NCBI GenBank assembly: GCA_013112685.1 | Contig: JABFGC010000002.1 | Span: 2,676,902 to 2,740,901 of the forward strand | Source of the DNA: Chloroflexota bacterium | GTDB lineage: Bacteria > Chloroflexota > Anaerolineae > Anaerolineales > Villigracilaceae | DNA length: 64,000 nt | Direction: 5' to 3' | In this document: in pieces, positions 45,208-54,446 of the stretch | Numbering within the stretch: position 1 is the first letter of the stretch | Layout: every line of letters begins with the position of its first letter | Notes under the pieces: generated by a model | Told to the model about the DNA's origin: nothing | The model's input: the letters and a program-made list of their open reading frames with translations, nothing else | Database searches by the model: none | Made by a program: the position numbers and the translations under genes

Positions 45208-47087
45208 TCACGGAGTCGGGGTGACGGTTGGAGTTCGAGTGGGCGTTCGGGTGGGTGTGCGGGAAGGCGTCGGGGAGGCGCCCGGCTTGGGGGTCGGTGT
45301 GCCAGCCCTCGGCGTCGAGGTGGATGCGCCGCGTGTGGGAGTGCGGGTTGGGGGGACCAATTCTTTGAGTCGGGTTTCGGCTTCCTCGCGCATTTCGGAC
45401 GTCATCGCATCTTCATCGAGGGCGAGGAGGGCCCTGCCGGGATCGAATTGCGTCGCCGATGTCTTCGCGTTTTTCCCGGATGCGCGCGCGCCAGTACAGC
45501 GTGAGCGCCTGTTCCTCTTCGGTCTCCGCCAGCGACCTGGCGATGTCAATTTGCAGGAACGCCGTGCCGAATCTTTCATCCAGGTAATAGGCGCGGGCGA
45601 GACCCAGGCGCGCCATAAAGGAGCGGTCATCATCGTCCACGGCGACTTCCAGATCGCTCACGGCTTCATCGGCGTTGCCCAATTCAAGATGAGCCAGCCC
45701 GCGATAGACGTAATATTCCCTGAAACCGTTGCGGCTGAGGTCGGTCATGCGGTCTATGGCGTCAATCGTAAATTCGTATTGACCGAGATAAAAATACGCC
45801 TTGCCGAGTTTGCCAAAGCCTCCGGCATCCTCGGTTTCATAAGCGGTGTAAACGCGCAGGGCTTCCAGCGCGCGTTCGTAATTCCCTTTTTCAAGGTGGA
45901 GGTCCCCCAGCAGTTCGTAGATGGGCAGGTTGGTAATATCCGCCGCATAGGATTTCTCGGCATATTCGAGCGCCTTGTCCGTATCTTCTGCGGCAAGGTA
46001 GGTGCGGGCGTAGGTCAGGTAGACTTCGGGTGAGCCGGGCAGAAGTTTTTCGGCGGTTTCCAGATCGGCAAGCGCATCCTCGATGTCGCCGCGGCTGAGA
46101 TAGTAACGCGCGCGTTCGAGATATACCTCGCCGAAATTTGGGTCGCGCTTGATAGCTTCCTCGAAAAGGAACTCCGCGTTGAATCTGGGATTGGCGATCA
46201 AACGCACGCGCGCCAAGCCGAGATACGGCGGACCGAAGTTCGGGTCGAGTTTCAGGGCGTCGTTATAGGCGTTGAGGGCGTTGGTCGTTTCGCCTTTGAA
46301 GCGATAGGCTTCGCCGATATAGTAGAGGACATCCGCCGCTTCCGGCTCCGCCTTGCGCACCAGTTCCATATTGAACAGGAAGGCATCCCAATCGCCTTCT
46401 TCGTATGCCGCCTGCGCGATGCGGTACTGGCCCACAGAATCGAGCGAACGCGGCGTGTTGACGTAGAGCGGCGTGGATGTGTAGGGAGCGGGGAGATACG
46501 CATCGAGCGGGGTCGGTCCGCTGAAGGCTTGGGTGGGACGCGCCGTCGCGCCGAAGAGGGTCGGCGTGCCGGTGAAAGTGGGGGGAAGGCCCGGGGGTGT
46601 TTGTTTCCGTTGGGCGGACGTTGGTCTGGCGCGGCAGGATAAACCCGAAAATCACAGCGGCGCACAAACCGGCGCCGATCACGACCAGTCCCGCCAGTCG
46701 CGCGGCGGGATGGCGCGCCAGCGCGCGAATCCCCTTTTCTTTTGGTTTATCGCTGGCGAGCAGGAGTTTCGCCTCCCACGCGCGCGGGCGATTTACAGGA
46801 AACGGCTGGATGGTTTCATCGGGAGCCAAAGCCCCGAGCAGGATCAGGCCCCGTTTGGCGGCGGCATTTTCCGGGTCCAGTTTGAGCGCGGTTTGCAGGC
46901 AGTAGATACGCTCCTTTTGCGCATCCATGGCGGCGCTCAACCAGATCCAGTAGACGGCGTTGTTCTGATCGGTTTGGAGCAGGCGGGTCAGCAGTTCCTT
47001 TGCGCGCGGTTTGTCGCCGCGGCGCAGGGCATCCACGGCATCCTGGAAAATGGTGTCGTTGTTCTGCTCTTTGAGTTCGCCGGTCAT
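45208..47087 (-). CDS. Membrane-anchored TPR protein (two frameshifts)
   Basis: About 626 residues. A cytosolic TPR-like N-terminus (FQDAVDALRRGDKPRAKELLTRLLQTD), one membrane helix (LAGLVVIGAGLCAAVIFGFIL) and an outside part with about eight TPR units (YYIGEAYRFKGETTNALNAYNDALKLDPN and similar), ending in a Thr/Pro/Arg repeat tail. Frame changes near 46592 (extra G) and 45455. Antisense of the TPT tail gives a false Gly/Val-rich ORF. Likely a scaffold at the cell surface; no partner is evident. Confidence 0.82.
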
Positions 47088-47097
47088 CTTTTCAATT

Positions 47098-47673
47098 CTA
47101 ATTCAATTCGCGGAATTCTTCGACCTGGTAAGTGAAAACCAGCGGTTTCGCCTCGCGCCAGAGATGCGGACTCGCGCCCATCTTGTAACAGAGCTGGTTG
47201 AGAAATTCTTCGGGGTCGGGAATCTTTTCCCAGACCTGCGGCAGGAAGGTGGCGCGGCGCGAGCCGTGCCGCAGAACGACGCCATCCACGTGCGGGCGCA
47301 GTTTTTGGAGCAGGTCTTCGCTGGATGAATATTCCAACTGTTTCGGCGCGGTCAGGCGCGAGACTTCGATGTTGATCCTGTTTAATTCGTCGGCGTTCAG
47401 CGGCGGGAAGCGCGGGTCTTCCAATGCCGCAGCAATCGCATGTTCGCGCACATCCTCTGCCAGCGGCTGGTAGGCTTCCAGCGCGCCGATGCAGCCCCGC
47501 AGTTCCCCGTGAACCGTGAGCGTGATAAACGAAGCGCCCGGTTCCTTCAGCGCAGGCGAAAGCGGATAGGAAATCAGCGGCGGCAGCGCCTTGCCTTTCA
47601 CTGCATGTTCAATTGCCTCACGCGCAATGCGCAGGAGCGTTTGTCGTTCCCCAGCCGTCAACGATTCGATCAT
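47098..47673 (-). CDS. AMMECR1 domain protein
   Basis: 191 residues. AMMECR1 signature LRGCIGALEAYQPLAEDV, with EDPRFPPLNADELNRINIEVSRL and LPQVWEKIPDPEEFLNQLCYKMG. Often found with MEMO1 and a radical SAM protein (AmmeMemoRadiSam), neither of which is in this window. Cytosolic; function not established. The next upstream gene is separated by a hairpin that ends within 16 bases of its start. Confidence 0.92.
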   Translation of the reverse strand: MIESLTAGERQTLLRIAREAIEHAVKGKALPPLISYPLSPALKEPGASFITLTVHGELRGCIGALEAYQPLAEDVREHAIAAALEDPRFPPLNADELNRINIEVSRLTAPKQLEYSSSEDLLQKLRPHVDGVVLRHGSRRATFLPQVWEKIPDPEEFLNQLCYKMGASPHLWREAKPLVFTYQVEEFRELN

Positions 47674-47689
47674 TCTGCCCTCCGAATAA

Positions 47690-47717
47690 AATAGGTCACG
47701 CCCTTGCGTGACCTATT
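47690..47717 (-). terminator. Hairpin overlapping the flavin reductase stop codon
   Basis: AATAGGTCACGC and GCGTGACCTATT form a perfect 12-pair stem; the stop codon of the upstream gene (47713-47715) lies inside it. Confidence 0.8.
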
Positions 47718-48223
47718 CAGATTGAGACAACTTCCAGTATTTGCGGTTGTGATAGATCAGCGGGTCGCCGCTTCCGTTTCCGCGCGCCGCGACCACCTCC
47801 CGCGATGAACAGGGTATTCATCCCGGCGTCGTAGGTCTCCGCCACGCGGCAGTCCATCCATGCCAGCCCGCCGACGAGCAAAGGCGAGCCGGTGACGAGG
47901 GTCTCGGTCTGCAAACCGGCAAAGCGGTCTGTCACTTCGGGCACGCGCCCGGCAAACAGGTCGGAAATCTTCGCCTGTTCAGAGGAGAGGATCGTCAGAC
48001 CGAACGCGCGCGACTTTGAAATCAGGTCATGGGTGCGCGAGTTCTGCTGCAGGGAAATGGTGATCAGCGCCGGGTCCAACGAAATGGACGTGAACGAGTT
48101 GACGGTCATGCCGTGCCGCTGGTTTCCATGCGCCGCGGTCACGACGGTCACACCGGCGGACCAGGCACGCATAGCGGAGCGCAGGGCTTCCGGGTCGAGG
48201 GTCATAACAGGTGAGTTCTCCAT
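47713..48223 (-). CDS. Flavin reductase-like domain protein (one frameshift)
   Basis: About 170 residues. FMN-binding split barrel of the FlaRed type: MRAWSAGVTVVTAAHGNQRHGMTVNSFTSISLDPALI, RTHDLI, FGLTILS and DCRVAETYDAGMNTLFIAG. An extra G near 47807 shifts the frame; removal gives EVVAARGNGSGDPLIYHNRKYWKLSQSE, the conserved C-terminus, and a stop at 47713. Supplies reduced flavin to a monooxygenase or reduces flavin for other uses. Start at 48223 chosen; a TTG at 48256 is possible. Confidence 0.88.
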
Positions 48224-48299
48224 AGCGGTTTCATCATAATTGCCACAAATCGGCAAGTCAAGGCATAAATCTGAAGTTTCGATTCGATTGCTTGATATT

Positions 48300-48600
48300 T
48301 CCTTACCTTAACAGACGTTACGCAGTTAAGCCCTTTTCTTACCGCCAAGGCGCCAAGAACGCCAAGAGAAGAGTAAAAGGCGTAAAAAAACTTGGCGACA
48401 TGGCGTCTTGGCGGTTTACTGCGTAAGGTGAGACCTTAAATCAAGTTGCCGCCTTCAAAAAGGTACTTGTAGTTTTCCGTCAAAAACCCTCACCCTGCCC
48501 TCCACCCTTCGGGTACGCGGTCCCAACGGGAGAGGGGGAAGCCATCCCAGTAAAAAAATCGCCACGATTGGGGTGAGGGAACGCTTTTGAAATCAAGGCG
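48300..48600. repeat. Cluster of palindromic repeats in a 430-base gap
   Basis: TTACGCAGT (48318) faces ACTGCGTAA (48417). Between them ACCGCCAAGGCGCCAAG and CTTGGCGACATGGCGTCTTGG form the same core as 678-810. A second palindrome around CCCTCACCCT and GGGGTGAGGG spans about 48488-48580. No gene seen. Confidence 0.75.
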
Positions 48601-48653
48601 GCAATTTGAGTTACCTTAATCGGCTTTCATTCTGGCATGGTAGACTATTTCGC

Positions 48654-49883
48654 ATGTTGCGCAAAACCAGAAACATTCTTATCGGGCTGGCAGGCGTCTT
48701 CCTGCTGGCTGTTTTGACATATCAGATCCCGGCGGTCAAATCGCGCCTCGAATGGCGGATTGACGTCTTCCAAATTTACGTAAAAAACGTCATCAACCCG
48801 GTGGGTCCCGTGCCGACCGCATTGCCCTTCACGCCCCAGCCCGCCACGCCGACCGTTCCGCCGACCGGAACGGCAGTTGCCCAACTTCCAACCGCAACGC
48901 CCACTGTCACATTGCCGCCGCTGCCGCCGCAATTTGCCATGAAGTCGCCGCCGTACGAAAAACAGACACCCAACAACTGCGGTCCCGCCGCGCTTTCGAT
49001 GGCATTGCACATGTATGGCTGGCGGGGCGACCAGACCGACATCTCCGACCTTATCAAACCCGTCAGCGGCGACCGCAATGTGAACCCCGAAGAAATGCGT
49101 TACTACGTCCGCACACAGGCGGGCTGGCTTAACCTCGAATACCGCGTGGGCGGGAACATCGAACTGCTCAAACGTCTGCTCGCTGCGAATTACCCGGTCA
49201 TTGTCGAGAGCGTCACCTCGTTGAACCCAGCCGATGCGCTCGGTCCCAACGACGACTTGTGGGCGGCGCATTATCTCCTGCTCACCGCCTACGACGACGC
49301 CAAACAGGAATTCACCGTCCAGGATTCGTACCGCGGTCCCGATCTGACCGTTTCCTACGCCCAGCTTGAAAAGGATTGGAAGCCGTTCAACAACCTCTAC
49401 ATGGTGATGTACTTCCCGCAGTTCGAGGAGGAGATGAAGACCCTGCTCGCCTCAAACTGGGACCCGAATCAGAATCGCCTCAATGGGCTTGCCGCCACCG
49501 AAGCCGCCGTCGCCTCTCCCTCCGCCGACGCCTTCGACTGGTTCAACTACGGAAGCAACCTCGTCTACTTTGAGCGCTATGAGGAAGCCGCTCTCGCCTA
49601 CGATAAGGCGCGCGAGATCGGTCTTCCGCTGAGGATGTTCCGTTATCAATTCGGTCCCTTCCTGGCGTATTTCCACTCCGGCAGGAACGAAGACCTGCTG
49701 GCGCTGGCAAACTACGCCCGCGGCGTGACGGAAATGTCCGAGGAAGCCTGGTTGTGGTACGGCTACGGTTTGTACCGTCAGGGCGACAATGCAGGCGCGC
49801 TCAAAGCCTGGCAAAAAGCGGATTCGATCAACCCCAATTTCTTTGAAGATCAGGCGCGCAAAGCGATGGAATTGGTGCAGTGA
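48654..49883 (+). CDS. C39-like peptidase domain protein with TPR tail
   Basis: 409 residues. One N-terminal membrane helix (ILIGLAGVFLLAVLTYQIP), a Pro/Thr linker, then a papain-like C39 fold: KQTPNNCGPAALSMAL (catalytic Cys) and AAHYLLLTAYDD (His) with FTVQDSYRG (Asp). The C-terminal third has TPR-like units (FNYGSNLVYFERYEEAALAYDKAREIG). Predicted to act outside the membrane, probably as a surface peptidase; no bacteriocin genes nearby. Start chosen where a TAGACT -10 precedes ATG closely. Confidence 0.85.
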   Translation: MLRKTRNILIGLAGVFLLAVLTYQIPAVKSRLEWRIDVFQIYVKNVINPVGPVPTALPFTPQPATPTVPPTGTAVAQLPTATPTVTLPPLPPQFAMKSPPYEKQTPNNCGPAALSMALHMYGWRGDQTDISDLIKPVSGDRNVNPEEMRYYVRTQAGWLNLEYRVGGNIELLKRLLAANYPVIVESVTSLNPADALGPNDDLWAAHYLLLTAYDDAKQEFTVQDSYRGPDLTVSYAQLEKDWKPFNNLYMVMYFPQFEEEMKTLLASNWDPNQNRLNGLAATEAAVASPSADAFDWFNYGSNLVYFERYEEAALAYDKAREIGLPLRMFRYQFGPFLAYFHSGRNEDLLALANYARGVTEMSEEAWLWYGYGLYRQGDNAGALKAWQKADSINPNFFEDQARKAMELVQ

Positions 49884-49935
49884 TTGGGTAATTAGTAATT
49901 GGGTAATTGGTACTTGGGTAATTGACAATTCGTAA
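49884..49935. repeat. TAATTGGG tandem repeat
   Basis: ATTGGGTAATTAGTAATTGG and further TAATTGG units fill the gap before the SUMF1 gene. Same sequence family, inverted, as 27435-27455 inside ctaB. Confidence 0.75.
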
Positions 49936-49948
49936 CTGGTTATTTTCC

Positions 49949-50890
49949 ATGTTGAAAAAATTCCTCCCTTTCATCCTTGTTTTCATTTCAGCGTGCCAGC
50001 CTGCGGCGGTTCCAACCACCGAGCCGGCATTCACGCCTTCGTTCACACCCGTTTCACCCACGGCAACGAAGACGCCGATTCCCTCAACGTTCACGCCCGC
50101 GCCGACGGCAACACCCGAAACCATCCGCATCTCGCCCAATGACGGGATGACACAGGTGTACATCCCCGAAGGGAGGTTCTTCATGGGCGGCATGGACGTG
50201 TACCGCGAGAACGACGAACTCCCGCCGCACGAAGTGCTCATCAGCGCGTTTTGGATGGATCAGGTGGAGGTGACCAACGGCATGTATGACCTGTGCGTGC
50301 AAGCCGGGGAATGCCGCCCGCCGTCACAACTCCGCTCGGATAACCGCGAGGAATATTTCGGCAACCCGGAATTTCAAGATTACCCGGTTGTGTATGTCGC
50401 CTGGTACGATGCGAATGTTTACTGTCAATGGGCGGGGCGACATCTGCCCACCGAAGCGGAATGGGAACGCGCCGCGCGCGGCGGCGACAAGCGCAACTTT
50501 CCGTGGGGCGATGAGCCGCCGAACGAATACAACTCCAACTCGTTGAACATCGTCGGCGATACGACGCGGGTGGGTTCATACGCCGAGGGAGCGAGTCCGT
50601 TCGGGGTTTTGGATATGGCGGGCAATGTTTGGGAATGGGTGGCGGATCGTTACCGCCCGGATTACTACGGGAAGGCCCCTGTGGAAAACCCGACAGGACC
50701 GGCGGAGGATGAAGTCTTCAACAATATGCGTGTGATTCGCGGCGGGTCGTTTCAAGAGGATGGACTGGCGCTGCGACTTGCCAACCGCAGTTTTCTCGAT
50801 GGTCCCGATCCCAGATCGCAGCTGGAGGATGAAGCCTTTTACGGGAAGAGTTTGTACAAGATCGGTTTTCGCTGTGCGGCGGATGAGTGA
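49949..50890 (+). CDS. SUMF1-fold lipoprotein 1
   Basis: 313 residues. Lipobox in LVFISACQP, Thr/Pro linker, then a full SUMF1 domain: YIPEGRFFMGGMD, FWMDQVEVTNGMYDLC, YPVVYVAWYDANVYCQWAGRHLPTEAEWE-type core, FPWGDE, VLDMAGNVWEWVAD, VIRGGSF and KIGFRCA. Lacks the catalytic cysteine pair of formylglycine enzymes, so it is likely a binding or structural surface protein. Close paralogue of 51870-52801, with an OmpR-type regulator gene between them on the other strand. Confidence 0.87.
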   Translation: MLKKFLPFILVFISACQPAAVPTTEPAFTPSFTPVSPTATKTPIPSTFTPAPTATPETIRISPNDGMTQVYIPEGRFFMGGMDVYRENDELPPHEVLISAFWMDQVEVTNGMYDLCVQAGECRPPSQLRSDNREEYFGNPEFQDYPVVYVAWYDANVYCQWAGRHLPTEAEWERAARGGDKRNFPWGDEPPNEYNSNSLNIVGDTTRVGSYAEGASPFGVLDMAGNVWEWVADRYRPDYYGKAPVENPTGPAEDEVFNNMRVIRGGSFQEDGLALRLANRSFLDGPDPRSQLEDEAFYGKSLYKIGFRCAADE

Positions 50891-50991
50891 GTTGGTGAAT
50901 CAAACCCCCCCGCGGGCGGCTTGGGGATGAATCCGCTTGCGGGGTGATAAAGTTTGGGGGCGAATCAGGCGGCGGGTCCGAAAGAGGCGGG

Positions 50992-51687
50992 TTAGTCATC
51001 CACAAAACTGTAGCCGCCGGGCCAGGTTTTGATGAGGTGCGATTCGCCCGCTTCCTCTTCCAGTTTTTTTCTCAAACGATAGATGACGTTTTTAAGCAGG
51101 GCAATGTCGCCTTCCGCGCCCCACACGGTTTGAATGATCTCTTCGGCGGGGAAGACGTAACCGGGGCGGCTCATCAGCAGGTGCAGGAGGCGGAACTCGA
51201 GGTTGGTGAGTTTCATCTCGATCTTGTTTTTTCCGATGGCAGAACGGTGGGATGGGTCGAGCTGCAAACGCCCGGTGTGACGCGGCTTCATCGGCTCGCT
51301 CCAACTGCGGCGCGACCAGGCAAGTACTTTGGCAAGGAAAATGGCGGGACTGACCGGCTTGACCACGCACTCGTCCACGCCGTTTTGGTAGGCTTCCAGG
51401 ATTTCGGATTCGTTGTGGTATGGCAGAAATAGCAGGATGGGGCTGGAACTGATCGAGCGGAATTTGTGGCAGAGTTCCATGCGCTGGGAATGCGGGGCGT
51501 TGACGTCAATGACGATGAGGTCGGGAATTTCCTCGGCGGAACGCTCCATGGCGCGCTGCAGGGAGGTTTCCAAAATAGCGACAAGCCCTTTTTCGCGGAT
51601 GATGTAGCCCCAGATGGGGGCGGTGGCATCCTGGTCGCATACGATGAAAACTCGGGCGGCGTTCTGTGAAGCGAGGGGAATGGTCAT
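50992..51687 (-). CDS. OmpR/PhoB-type response regulator
   Basis: 231 residues from the ATG at 51687 (a start at 51726 is also open). Receiver domain with phospho-acceptor aspartate in LIVIDVNAP and the lysine in ECVVKPVSP; the N-terminal acidic pair is degenerate (VCDQD). C-terminal winged helix: LTNLEFRLLHLLMSRPGYVFPAEEIIQTVWG and IYRLRKKLEEE. Lies between two SUMF1 lipoprotein genes; no histidine kinase is adjacent. Possibly controls the flanking lipoprotein genes. Confidence 0.88.
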   Translation of the reverse strand: MTIPLASQNAARVFIVCDQDATAPIWGYIIREKGLVAILETSLQRAMERSAEEIPDLIVIDVNAPHSQRMELCHKFRSISSSPILLFLPYHNESEILEAYQNGVDECVVKPVSPAIFLAKVLAWSRRSWSEPMKPRHTGRLQLDPSHRSAIGKNKIEMKLTNLEFRLLHLLMSRPGYVFPAEEIIQTVWGAEGDIALLKNVIYRLRKKLEEEAGESHLIKTWPGGYSFVDD

Positions 51688-51869
51688 GAGGTTGAAACCC
51701 AGGTGTCGAAAAATTGTACGAAACATAACGGACTAACAAAGATGTAAGCGAATTATAGTCGATTAGGTCTCGAAAAGTCGCATTTTCTCACCAAAATATT
51801 ACCTTTGGGGGATTAGGAAAAAGGTCACCCCTTCTTATACTGTGAATATATCCCTCAAAGGAGGCTTTG

Positions 51870-52801
51870 ATGAAAAAACTACTCCCTGTCCTCGCCGCTT
51901 TGGTCATCGTACTTTCCGCCTGTCAGGCTGGAAACGCACAGCCTACGGCTATCCCTTTACCCACTGCATTCCCCAGCAATACCCCGCCCGCGCTCAACCC
52001 CACCGCTGAAGCGGTCTCCGGCGGAGACGCGGGTTCCGAGCGCGTCTCGCCGGCGGATGGAATGCCGCAGGCATACATCCCCGAAGGGACGTTCCGCATG
52101 GGCGGCATGGATGAACACGTCCAGCGCGACGAAGAGCCGCCCCACAACGTCACCTTGAAGGCGTTTTGGATGGACAAGCTGGAAGTCACCAACGGCATGT
52201 ACATGTTGTGCGTTGAGGCAGGCGCGTGCGAACCGCCGCAGGCGTTCAAGTCCCAGACGCGCGATACCTACTTCAACAACTCGGATTTCACCAACCATCC
52301 TGTGGTCTATGTCACTGGCTGCAGGCGCAGACCTATTGCGAATGGGCTGGACGCCGCCTGCCCACCGAAGCGGAATGGGAGCGCGCCGCGCGCGGCGACG
52401 ATTTCCGCACCTACCCGTGGGGCGATGAACGCCCGGATTCTTCACGCGGCAATTTCAATTACTTTGTCGGCGATACCACTCCCGTTGGAAACTTCCCGGC
52501 TGGCGCAAGCCCCTACGGAATCCTGGATATGTCGGGCAACGTGGCGGAATGGGTCGCGGATTACTATGACGCCAATTACTACGCCCAAGGCGTGACGATG
52601 AATCCGCCTGGACCCGGCGCGCGCAGTGAATTCTTCAACCGTGTCGTGCGCGGCGGCACCTTCCAGGATGCGTTCAGGGATGTGCGCATCGCCAACCGCG
52701 CTTCGGTGCGCGGATCCAACCCGAATGCGGACGATCCATATTCGGCGGATTACCTGGGCGAATTCTCGCCGAAGATCGGTTTCCGCTGCGCCTCAGACTA
52801 A
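51870..52801 (+). CDS. SUMF1-fold lipoprotein 2 (one frameshift)
   Basis: About 311 residues. Signal peptide with lipobox IVLSACQ, short linker and SUMF1 domain: YIPEGTFRMGGMDEH, FWMDKLEVTNGMYMLC, QTYCEWAGRRLPTEAEWE, YPWGDERP, ILDMSGNVAEWVAD, VVRGGTF and KIGFRCASD. A missing base near 52313 shifts the frame; restored sequence reads VVYVTWLQAQTYCEW. Very similar to the protein at 49949. AAAGGAGGC precedes the start. A terminator follows, then the metK riboswitch promoter. Confidence 0.87.
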
Positions 52802-52820
52802 CCCCTGAGTTGTTCCACCC

Positions 52821-52856
52821 AAGCCGTCGGAGTTTTCTCTGACGGCTTATTTTTAT
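52821..52856 (+). terminator. Intrinsic terminator
   Basis: AAGCCGTC and GACGGCTT pair around a 12-base loop, followed by ATTTTTATTT. Confidence 0.88.
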
Positions 52857-52885
52857 TTGACTTGAAATTTTTGCTATGGTATTAT
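52857..52885 (+). promoter_or_regulatory. Sigma-70 promoter of the metK riboswitch
   Basis: TTGACT, 17-base spacer, TATTAT, 31 bases upstream of the aptamer P1 helix. Confidence 0.75.
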
Positions 52886-52915
52886 CTGAACAAATCAAAT
52901 AGCCCCGACAAGACG

Positions 52916-53091
52916 CTCTTATCCAGAGAGGCGGAGGGAACGGCCCTGCGATGCCTCGACAACCGGGTTTAGTTGGATAGTTAGATAGTTAGTTGGGTAG
53001 TTGAACCATATAACTACAACACTATACAACTACCAAACTACAAAACTAAACCACGGTGCCAATTCCGACAGGATACGCTGGAAGATGAGAG
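52916..53091 (+). promoter_or_regulatory. SAM-I (S-box) riboswitch with enlarged P3
   Basis: P1 arms CTCTTATC (52916) and GATGAGAG (53084). Core matches S-box consensus: AGAGAGGCGGAGGGAACGGC, CCTGCGATGCCTCGACAACC, CACGGTGCCAATTCC and GATACGCTGGAA. P3 is an 85-90-base hairpin starting GGTTTAGTT (52966) and ending AACTAAACC (53044), built of AGTTAGATAGTTAG-like repeats, against about 25 bases usually. Controls metK by an intrinsic terminator at 53110. SAM binding is expected to switch metK off. Confidence 0.93.
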
Positions 53092-53109
53092 GGTAGCCAA
53101 GCATGATTC

Positions 53110-53150
53110 GATTGCCCTTTCTGCACGTCTGAATGGGCAATCTTATTTTT
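53110..53150 (+). terminator. Riboswitch expression-platform terminator
   Basis: GATTGCCC and GGGCAATC form the stem, followed by TTATTTTT, 19 bases after the aptamer. Confidence 0.88.
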
Positions 53151-53168
53151 CAAGGAGAAACAAACAAA

Positions 53169-54383
53169 ATGACCAATACTTTCATGTCTTCCCCCAAACT
53201 GATGTTCACATCGGAATCGGTGACGGAAGGACACCCCGACAAGATCTGCGACCAGGTCTCGGATGCCGTGCTGGATGCCTGCCTCGAACAGGACCCGCGC
53301 TCGCGCGTGGCGTGCGAGACCGCTGTCAAGACCGGTTACGTGATGCTCCTCGGCGAGATCACGACCCATGCCGTCTTCAACTACGATGAACTCGTCCGCA
53401 AGGTCGTCAATGAGATCGGGTACGACTCGAGCGAGAAGGGCTTCGACGGCACGTCCTGCGGCGTGCTGGTCGCCATTGCCAAACAATCCGGCGACATCGC
53501 CATGGGCGTGGACCATGCGCTCGAATCGCGCGACGGACATCACATCACGGATGAGGAGGTCGAAACCATCGGCGCGGGCGATCAGGGCATGATGTTCGGT
53601 TATGCCTGCAACGAAACCCCCACCCTCATGCCCCTGCCCATCTACCTGGCGCACAAACTCACCCGCAGGCAGAGCGAACTTCGCAAAAATGGAGCCATTC
53701 CCTGGTTGAGACCGGACGCCAAAAGCCAGGTGACCATCGAATATTCCATGGGCAAACCCAGGCGCGTGGATACGGTGCTCATCTCCACCCAGCACGCTCC
53801 CGAAGTCTCACAGGCGGAGATCACCGAGACCATCACCGAGCAGCTCATCATGCCCGCCCTCCCCGCCGATATGGTGGACAAAGACATCAAAGTCTACGTC
53901 AACCCCACCGGGCGTTTCGTGGTCGGCGGTCCGATGGGCGATGCGGGCGTGACCGGCGCAAGATCATCGTGGATACCTACGGCGGCATGGGTCGGCACGG
54001 CGGCGGCGCATTCTCCGGCAAGGACCCGACAAAAGTGGGCCCGCTCCGCCGCGTATGCCGCGCGCTATGTGGCGAAGAACATCGTCGGCGCCGGTCTGGC
54101 GGACCGCGTCGAAGTGCAGGTTGCCTACGCCATCGGTGTGGCGCATCCGCTCTCGGTGAACGTGGAAACCTTCGGCACCGCAAAGGTCGCGGATGAGAAG
54201 ATCGCCGCCCTTATCAACGAATACTTCGACCTGCGCCCCGGCGCCATCATCCGCGACCTCGGCTTGCGCAAACCCATTTACCGCAAGACCGCCGCGTACG
54301 GTCACTTCGGGCGCGATGACGTTGAATTCCCCTGGGAACGCACCGACAAGGCTGAGGCTTTGAAGAAGGCAGCGGGGGTTTAG
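53169..54383 (+). CDS. metK: S-adenosylmethionine synthetase (two compensating frameshifts)
   Basis: Makes SAM from methionine and ATP. About 404 residues. FTSESVTEGHPDKICDQVSDAVLD start, GAGDQGMMFGYACNET, and the C-terminal VEVQVAYAIGVAHPLSV and YGHFGR. Between about 53960 and 54035 the correct frame is offset and carries IIVDTYGGMGRHGGGAFSGKD, the invariant loop; two indels bracket it, so the ORF looks continuous but is wrong in this stretch. CAAGGAGAAAC precedes the ATG. Under SAM-I riboswitch control. Confidence 0.96.
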   Translation: MTNTFMSSPKLMFTSESVTEGHPDKICDQVSDAVLDACLEQDPRSRVACETAVKTGYVMLLGEITTHAVFNYDELVRKVVNEIGYDSSEKGFDGTSCGVLVAIAKQSGDIAMGVDHALESRDGHHITDEEVETIGAGDQGMMFGYACNETPTLMPLPIYLAHKLTRRQSELRKNGAIPWLRPDAKSQVTIEYSMGKPRRVDTVLISTQHAPEVSQAEITETITEQLIMPALPADMVDKDIKVYVNPTGRFVVGGPMGDAGVTGARSSWIPTAAWVGTAAAHSPARTRQKWARSAAYAARYVAKNIVGAGLADRVEVQVAYAIGVAHPLSVNVETFGTAKVADEKIAALINEYFDLRPGAIIRDLGLRKPIYRKTAAYGHFGRDDVEFPWERTDKAEALKKAAGV

Positions 54384-54404
54384 GTTATTGGCAAGCCGCA
54401 ATTG

Positions 54405-54436
54405 AAAAGCGCCCCTGATTTCTCAGGGGCGCTTTT
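54405..54436. terminator. Bidirectional terminator
   Basis: AAAAGCGCCCCTGA and TCAGGGGCGCTTTT, perfect 14-pair stem between convergent metK and cbiO. Confidence 0.92.
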
Positions 54437-54446
54437 TCGTTTTGCA

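Noticed and set aside
49884..49935. CRISPR-like or phase-variation tract in TAATTGG repeats
   Set aside because: Units are 7-10 bases, irregular, lack spacers, and match dispersed repeats elsewhere in the window.
53957..54040. Programmed frameshift in metK
   Set aside because: Two opposite indels bracket an invariant loop and similar breaks occur in many unrelated genes, so error explains it better.
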